7,036 nt of DNA, taken from Verrucomicrobia bacterium UBA3214. Lineage in GTDB: Bacteria; Verrucomicrobiota; Kiritimatiellia; RFP12; UBA1067. The DNA is taken from contig DEWI01000065.1 in NCBI GenBank assembly GCA_002363575.1, positions 1-7,036 on the forward strand. The letters run 5' to 3'. Below the pieces are notes generated by a model. The model searched no databases, was not told the DNA's origin, and was given only the letters and a program-made list of their open reading frames with translations. Both the position numbers and the translations under genes were made by a program. Of the stretch, positions 1-4,831 are shown one piece after another. Positions within the stretch are counted from its first letter, which is position 1, and every line of letters starts with the position of its first letter.

Positions 1-1297
1 CGCCGTCTTTCGTCACCTCGAATTTTACGTCGGCCGCCGCGACGGGATTTTCGAGGAGGCGGATGCGGCAGCTGCCGACAGCCGTGCCGGAAAGTATTTC
101 ATTGCCGTCGGCGACGATGCGCCAGCCGTCGATCTGTTCGCCGTTCGCGAGATTTTCACGCAGCACTACGACGTTGAACTTTCCGCCGTCCTGGACTTCA
201 TTCGCGAAGAGGGCGTCGCGAATGAGCTTGAAGCCGCGAAGCGCCTTCGCGTCGTCGGCGTCGAGCACGCCGTCTTTATCCGGCGCGATGCCGATATTCA
301 TCGTGCCGCCGTTGCCGACGGTGCCGCAATAGAGCTTTGCAAGGTACGCCGCATTTTTCGTGGTCCCCTTCTGCTTTGCATGGTAGAACCAGCCTTTGCG
401 CAGCGGGAAGTCGGCTTCGCAGACGCGGAAGCACTCGCCGTTCGGGGAGCCTTTGTTGATCTGGTCCCTGTAGTTAGGGTTGCCGTACTTCCTGTTCGCG
501 AATCCGCCGACCGTTTCGATCGTCGCCCGCGAACCGGGATCGAGGATGCCGCGTTCGTTGCCGGGCCAGCGGAAATCGGAACCGTCGTTCTCTCCGGCGA
601 AGATCGTCGCGGACGGCTGCAATTCGCGGACGAAGCGGAAAACCTCGTTGAAGCGGTAGTATTCGCCGGCGGAGCCGATGTTGCGCTTCTCCTTGGCGCC
701 GCCGTAGAAGCCGCTGCCGCCGTTGGCGCCGTCGAACCACATTTCGAAAATCTCTCCATAGCCGCCGCCGAGGAGTTCCTTTATCTGCGCATGGTACTTC
801 TCGACGTACTTCTCGCCGGCGTAGTCGGCGTCGTGCCTGTCCCATGGCGAAACATAGACGCCGAACTTCAGCCCGGCCTTGCGGCATGCCTGCTCCATCT
901 CCTTTACGAGATTCCCCTTGCCGTTGCGGAACGGCGACTTCGAGATATTGTAGTCCGTCGTCTTCGTCGGCCAGAGGCAAAAGCCGTCGTGATGCTTCGC
1001 GACGAGCACAAGCCCGCCGACACCGCCGGCCTTCAGACCGGCGACGATGCGCGAAGCGTCGAATTTCCGCGGATTGAATATCGCCGGGTCTTCATCGCCC
1101 CAGCCCCATTCCTTGTCGGTATATGTGTTCAGCCCGAAATGCATTATCGCGATCACGTGCGGACCGTCCGCCAGACGCGCCGCCAGCGCTTCGCGCGGAA
1201 CGGGGCGCGGCGCTTTCACGGGCGCGGAGACGGAATCCGCCGCCAACGCCGCGCCCGCCGCCATAGCGGCCGCGAAAACCAACATTCTTTTCTTCAT
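1..1297 (-). CDS. Exported alpha-L-fucosidase, GH29 (probably subfamily B), 3' end outside window
   Basis: Hydrolyses terminal alpha-L-fucose from glycans, probably in the periplasm or outside the cell. 432 codons are visible, and the frame runs off the left edge without a stop. Residues 1-21 form a Sec signal peptide (MKKRM, then an Ala-rich core ending ALAAD). The catalytic barrel shows HFG (53-55), KHHDGF (101-106) and EMWFDG with the presumed nucleophile Asp189. RWPGNE follows, with presumed acid/base Glu248, then CEADFPLRKGWFYH (293-306). The RWxGNE and E-D-RxGWFYH signatures are those I associate with the alpha-1,3/1,4-specific subfamily B; this is from recall, not alignment. Residues after about 370 begin a C-terminal beta-sandwich region that is cut off. 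I chose the ATG at 1297 because it forms an ATGA overlap with the upstream stop and has AAAGGAG 10 bases away. An in-frame ATG at 1303 is only 4 bases from that site and would add two residues. It is the third gene of the operon. Confidence 0.93.
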   Translation of the reverse strand, partial: MKKRMLVFAAAMAAGAALAADSVSAPVKAPRPVPREALAARLADGPHVIAIMHFGLNTYTDKEWGWGDEDPAIFNPRKFDASRIVAGLKAGGVGGLVLVAKHHDGFCLWPTKTTDYNISKSPFRNGKGNLVKEMEQACRKAGLKFGVYVSPWDRHDADYAGEKYVEKYHAQIKELLGGGYGEIFEMWFDGANGGSGFYGGAKEKRNIGSAGEYYRFNEVFRFVRELQPSATIFAGENDGSDFRWPGNERGILDPGSRATIETVGGFANRKYGNPNYRDQINKGSPNGECFRVCEADFPLRKGWFYHAKQKGTTKNAAYLAKLYCGTVGNGGTMNIGIAPDKDGVLDADDAKALRGFKLIRDALFANEVQDGGKFNVVVLRENLANGEQIDGWRIVADGNEILSGTAVGSCRIRLLENPVAAADVKFEVTKDG

Positions 1298-2586
1298 TGC
1301 CATTGATCTCCTTTATGATATGTATTGAAGTCGTACGCTCCGGCAATCCGCCGGGTTTCGTCTTGCGCCGCAACCAGCATCACGCGGTACTTTTTTCCGT
1401 CCGGCCGGACATCCACGACGGCATGGACGCCTTCACGGCATTCATGCGCCACGGCGTCCAGCCAACGCTCCCCCGCGTCCTCCGGACGCTTGGGCATGAA
1501 TCCCGGCACGTAGAGGAAAGGAGCGCGCGCCTTCGAGAAATTCCGCAAGACGCTCCGCTGCGAATGCAGGCGGCTCCACACGCTGCCGAGGACAACCCGC
1601 GCGTGAAGCGCTCTGACTAGCGAAAGCGGCATCGTGCAATGCGCGTGGTGGTTGGCTTTTGCGACATCAACAAGCGGCGTCTCCCTGGCGAGGACGTCCT
1701 CGAAGTTTTTCCGTCTGCCGTCGGGGCCGGTTGCGTTGCCCCAGAAGTCGCCGGCGGTGAAATAGCGGAACGGGCCGAGCGAAAAGACAAGACCTATCGA
1801 AAGCGAATTGTCGTCGGAAAGCGTATTCGGCGAGCCGAGGGAAGCCAGCTCGAGAATCGTCCCGTCGCGGCGCAGGATGCGCCCGTTGGCGCACAAGGGG
1901 CGCGCGGCGAATCCATCGCATCCGCCATGGCGCAAAACGATCTGCCCGGCGTCGCGCGCCAGCTTGAATTTCTCGATCTTCGTTCCACGCCGCATCGCTT
2001 CGCGGTAGGCGGCGTCGATGAGAGCGAGCGCTTCGCGCTCGCCCTTCTTCGTCCGCGGCACGGGATAATCCACGTCCGGCCACGCGCGGTCGATTATCGT
2101 GCCGAAATCGAGATGGTCGAGCGCTTCGCCGATGCCGCTGCGCGGGCAGCTGCGTGCAGAGGCTTGCTTCGCGTCGTCCTTCCAGCGGCGCGGCGCTCCG
2201 CAGTGATCGACATGCCAATGGGAAAGAAGAAAGTAATCCACCTTCCCGCCGTTGGGGTTTTGCTCGCGGACGAAGCGGCTGGTCCACTCGCCGGCGCGGC
2301 GGGATGCGTCCGGGAGGATAGGCATGACCGGTTCTTCGCCTGGCTTGAGGGGGCCGGTGTCGCCGCAATCGATCAGCATCGACGTGCCGTCCGGGAATAT
2401 CAAGAACTGCGATTCGGAACGCCCGGTGTAGAGCATGCAAATGCGGAAGCACCCCTCGCGCCACGGCGGAAGCTTCGCGCCGGCAAGCGGATGCTTCGCC
2501 ATTTCCGCAAACGACGGGCGCGCGAAAACGCCGGCGGCGAATATCGCCGCCGCCGATTTCATGAACTCTCTCCGCGTCGCAGTCAT
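1294..2586 (-). CDS. Tat-exported metallo-beta-lactamase-fold hydrolase, ComEC/Rec2-like
   Basis: 430 residues. The N-terminus has a twin-arginine motif (TRREFMK, residues 4-10), a hydrophobic stretch and a likely cleavage after SFA (27), so the folded protein is probably exported by Tat, perhaps with metals loaded. The metallo-beta-lactamase fold is shown by LIDCGD (71-76), the metal motif HWHVDH (123-128), AGD with bridging Asp280, and NHH (312-314). The DDNSLSIGL...RYFTAGD spacing followed by KANHH resembles the hydrolase domain of ComEC/Rec2 (COG2333-type), but there are no membrane segments, so this is a stand-alone version. The substrate is unknown; phosphodiester, ester or lactone hydrolysis are all possible. 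It begins 2 bases after the oxidoreductase stop with only an A-rich leader and no clear Shine-Dalgarno, suggesting coupled translation. The Tat motif decides the start over the in-frame ATG at 2562. Its stop overlaps the fucosidase start. Confidence 0.88.
   Translation of the reverse strand: MTATRREFMKSAAAIFAAGVFARPSFAEMAKHPLAGAKLPPWREGCFRICMLYTGRSESQFLIFPDGTSMLIDCGDTGPLKPGEEPVMPILPDASRRAGEWTSRFVREQNPNGGKVDYFLLSHWHVDHCGAPRRWKDDAKQASARSCPRSGIGEALDHLDFGTIIDRAWPDVDYPVPRTKKGEREALALIDAAYREAMRRGTKIEKFKLARDAGQIVLRHGGCDGFAARPLCANGRILRRDGTILELASLGSPNTLSDDNSLSIGLVFSLGPFRYFTAGDFWGNATGPDGRRKNFEDVLARETPLVDVAKANHHAHCTMPLSLVRALHARVVLGSVWSRLHSQRSVLRNFSKARAPFLYVPGFMPKRPEDAGERWLDAVAHECREGVHAVVDVRPDGKKYRVMLVAAQDETRRIAGAYDFNTYHKGDQWQ
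1308..1314 (-). promoter_or_regulatory. Ribosome-binding site of the fucosidase gene
   Basis: The minus strand reads AAAGGAG here, inside the last codons of the upstream hydrolase gene. Its distance is 10 bases to the ATG at 1297 and 4 bases to the in-frame ATG at 1303, so it leaves the exact start open but slightly favours 1297. Its position inside the preceding gene fits translational coupling. Confidence 0.7.
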
Positions 2587-2588
2587 TT

Positions 2589-4706
2589 TTATTTTTCGAC
2601 AGGCACCAGCGCGAAACCGTCGGCGACAGTATAGCCCTTCGATTTGGCGGGGATGATTTCCAGCGTCGCGCCCGGCGCAAGCTCGAACTCGCCGATCTTG
2701 CGCCAGATTCCCGTGCCGGCGGCCTGGTCGAAGAAGAACTCCTCGTCCTTGCCGCCGCTGGAGAGTTTAAACGCCGTCTTCGAGCCTGGCTTTGCGCTGT
2801 AGGCGTACGGCGTCTTGCCCATCAAGACGTAGCGGCCGGCACTTTCCACAGGCAGCGGATACACGGCGGGCTCCGCCCCGGACTTCGGCGAATGCGAGAA
2901 TTGCCCGATCTGCTCGCCGTTGATGTTGCGCCCAGACCGCCAGCCTTCGCCGAATTTCACGCCTTCCGACTCGTCATCGACAATGATCCAACCCTTCGTC
3001 TTTGCTTCCGGGACGCCGGGGAAGCCGCCGCCGAGGCGCTTCTGGAGTTCGCGCACGCAGCCGTCGGCGTAGATGCCGCGCGGCGTTTTGCCGAGTTCCT
3101 TGCACAACGCGGCCGCTTCGCCGGCCGCGACGCCGAGCTGCGAAAGCGTGTTGATAACCCGCGGCGCGCCAAGGCCGACGTGCGTGCAGCTGAAGCAGCG
3201 CCCGACCATGAAGAGATTGGGGATGTTGCGCGAATAGATCGAGCGGTACGGGATGTAGAATCTCCCGTAGCGATCGCCCTTCGTCGTAGTGAGAAAATCG
3301 ACGCCGGGCTTGCAGTCGTCGTAGTGCAGATCGATCGCCCACGAGCCCGTGGCGATGGCATCCTCGAATTCAGTGCGCTGGACGACGTTCGACTGCGCCA
3401 GCACGAAGTCGCCCATCAAGCGGCGCGATTCGCGCTTGCCCAGCAGCCACGGGCAGAGATTCAGCACCTTGTTCGAATTCTCGACTTTCTTCTTCGCGAG
3501 CGAGAACGCGCCGTATATCGCGAGGAGGAGCCTGTCGCGGATGGCTTCGCCGTCTTCGATCATATCGCGGTGGATGCCGTATTCCCAATTCCATTCGCCG
3601 TTTACGGCGGCGATGCCCTGCGCGTGCGGCTCCGCCCACGGCGCCGAGAACGGCACCGCCTGGTTGGCATTCGCGCTCGTCCACATTATGGATGCACCGA
3701 GCGTGTCGCCGTCGGGCTTTTCCGGGGCGCGGTCTTCGCCGTATTCGTCGCGCGCCTCGCGGCCCATGCGCCAATCGGCGCCCGCCCAGAAGCCCACCCA
3801 GCCGTCGCCGGTGGCGTCGCAGAAAAGCGGCGCCTCGAAACGCACAACGCGATTCGACTTCAGATCGAGCGCCTTGACGGCGGCGATAGAGCCGTCGGCG
3901 TTCTTCTCGACGCCGAACGCGCGCGTCAGCGTGCGCAGCTCGATATTCTTCTCGTCCTGGACGATCCGCATGCGCCGCTCGTCGCAAAGGCTGGTATTCG
4001 CATCGCGGTTCATGAAGAAGCCGCGAAGCTCGCGCACGATATCATACTTCGCCTCGCCCGCGCAATAGACGCGGATTTCCCCGGACGCATTGCCGCCGAG
4101 CATGGGCCTATCCTGCACGAGCGCGACTTTGATGCCGCGGCGCGCCGCCGCGACGGCCGCGCACGTCCCCGGCATTCCGCCGCCCACGACCACGAAATCC
4201 GCCTTCACCGTTTCGGCGACGTCCGCTTCGTCGAGCTTCAGCGGGCCTTCGGGCTTTTCGTCTGCGGCGGTAAACGCAATCCCCGCGCAGCGACCGTCGA
4301 AACCGGTCGAGTCTTCGAGAACGATGCTAGCGACCTTGCCGGCGATTTTGACGACGCCGCCGTCTTCCCACGACCACTCGCGAGAGCCCGCGCCGAATTC
4401 CTTGCAAAGCGGCGCGCCGTCCACGAAGACGCGGAAGCGCCCTGGCGCGCCGTCCGCCCAGTTGCGCGTGCGCACCCAGACACGATATTCGCCGGGCTGC
4501 GGGAATTCCACGCGCGCCTTCGCGTCCGTGACGCGGACGCCAAGGCCGTGCGCGAGCAGATAGGGCGAGCCGACGGTGTCCATGAACTGCGCGTCGAGCA
4601 CCCATCCGCCGGCATCGAAACTCTGCGGATAGACGTCAACCCTCGCTGCCATGAGACTTGCGTGCAGCAGCCCTGCGAGCCCCAAAACCATCATCTTCGT
4701 TTTCAT
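2589..4706 (-). CDS. Exported FAD-dependent oxidoreductase (FAD_oxidored type) with flanking beta-sandwich domains
   Basis: 705 residues. Residues 1-21 look like a Sec signal peptide (MKTKMM, hydrophobic core, ASLMAA). Residues about 22-148 form a beta-rich, carbohydrate-binding-like module (PGEYRVWVRTRNW). The Rossmann FAD site is FVVVGGGMPG (171-180), followed by LGGNASGEIRV (203-213), DATGDG (297-302), GKRESRR (423-429) and a C-terminal flavin motif GRCFSCTHVGLGAPRV (502-517). These match the FAD_oxidored (PF12831-like) family common in planctomycete and verrucomicrobial genomes. Residues about 572-705 start WIIVDD and resemble the golvesin/xanthan-lyase type sandwich domain. Substrate unknown; a sugar or glycan-derived compound is plausible from the neighbouring fucosidase. 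It is the first gene of the operon. The frame opens at 4835, but that extension is encoded by the intergenic palindromic repeat, has no signal peptide and is rejected; the ATG at 4706 begins a signal peptide and follows ribosome-binding sequences. Confidence 0.9.
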   Translation of the reverse strand: MKTKMMVLGLAGLLHASLMAARVDVYPQSFDAGGWVLDAQFMDTVGSPYLLAHGLGVRVTDAKARVEFPQPGEYRVWVRTRNWADGAPGRFRVFVDGAPLCKEFGAGSREWSWEDGGVVKIAGKVASIVLEDSTGFDGRCAGIAFTAADEKPEGPLKLDEADVAETVKADFVVVGGGMPGTCAAVAAARRGIKVALVQDRPMLGGNASGEIRVYCAGEAKYDIVRELRGFFMNRDANTSLCDERRMRIVQDEKNIELRTLTRAFGVEKNADGSIAAVKALDLKSNRVVRFEAPLFCDATGDGWVGFWAGADWRMGREARDEYGEDRAPEKPDGDTLGASIMWTSANANQAVPFSAPWAEPHAQGIAAVNGEWNWEYGIHRDMIEDGEAIRDRLLLAIYGAFSLAKKKVENSNKVLNLCPWLLGKRESRRLMGDFVLAQSNVVQRTEFEDAIATGSWAIDLHYDDCKPGVDFLTTTKGDRYGRFYIPYRSIYSRNIPNLFMVGRCFSCTHVGLGAPRVINTLSQLGVAAGEAAALCKELGKTPRGIYADGCVRELQKRLGGGFPGVPEAKTKGWIIVDDESEGVKFGEGWRSGRNINGEQIGQFSHSPKSGAEPAVYPLPVESAGRYVLMGKTPYAYSAKPGSKTAFKLSSGGKDEEFFFDQAAGTGIWRKIGEFELAPGATLEIIPAKSKGYTVADGFALVPVEK

Positions 4707-4715
4707 GTATCGCTT

Positions 4716-4731
4716 TCCTGTTTTTCCTCCT
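4716..4731 (-). promoter_or_regulatory. Double Shine-Dalgarno leader of the oxidoreductase operon
   Basis: The minus strand carries a perfect AGGAGG (4731-4726), which lies 19 bases from the ATG at 4706, and a weaker AGGA (4719-4716) at a normal distance of 9 bases. The nearer site probably sets the start; the stronger distant one may be a standby or decoy site. No in-frame ATG, GTG or TTG sits at a suitable distance from the distant site. I could not support a promoter in the short gap. Confidence 0.55.
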
Positions 4732-4757
4732 GGATAATTGCAAACGCACCCGCGCAT

Positions 4758-4817
4758 CTGGCAGGGACGGCACCCCGTGCCGTCCGCTGCGCTCGCGGGG
4801 TGCGGCCGCCATGCCAG
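4758..4817. repeat. 60-base nested inverted-repeat element (REP/MITE-like)
   Basis: The element is bounded by perfect 6-base inverted ends, CTGGCA (4758-4763) and TGCCAG (4812-4817). Inside is a 9-base-pair hairpin, GGACGGCAC (4765-4773) with GTGCCGTCC (4777-4785) around a 3-base loop. It extends through GCAG (4761-4764) and CTGC (4787-4790) with one bulged base. A second pairing, GCACCCCG (4770-4777) with CGGGGTGC (4796-4803), uses bases of the first hairpin, so the two stems exclude each other. GCGGCCGC at 4802-4809 is a further small palindrome. There is no T-run after it on either strand, so it is not an ordinary intrinsic terminator. The layout suggests a dispersed palindromic element; copy number cannot be judged from one copy. 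Confidence 0.6.
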
Positions 4818-4831
4818 GCTCTGCAATCTTC

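Noticed and set aside
1026..1043. Small inverted repeat GCCGG...CCGGC
   Set aside because: Five-base arms inside a GC-rich coding region are expected by chance.
2560..2573. Alternative start of the hydrolase at ATG 2562 with a GGAGAG upstream
   Set aside because: It has a better ribosome-binding match, but it would delete the TRREFMK twin-arginine motif, which is too good to be chance next to the hydrophobic stretch.
380..2634. Plus-strand open frames of 308 (380-1306) and 331 (1639-2634) residues
   Set aside because: Both mirror the fucosidase and the hydrolase, which have intact catalytic motifs, signal peptides and coupled start/stop sites on the minus strand.
4736..4757. Possible promoter in the AT-richer stretch near 4735-4745 (TTGCAATTAT on the minus strand)
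   Set aside because: No convincing -35/-10 pair at proper spacing before the ribosome-binding site.
4765..4785. Hairpin as a Rho-independent terminator for the mosaic gene
   Set aside because: The stem is strong, but neither strand has a T-run after it, so intrinsic termination is not supported.
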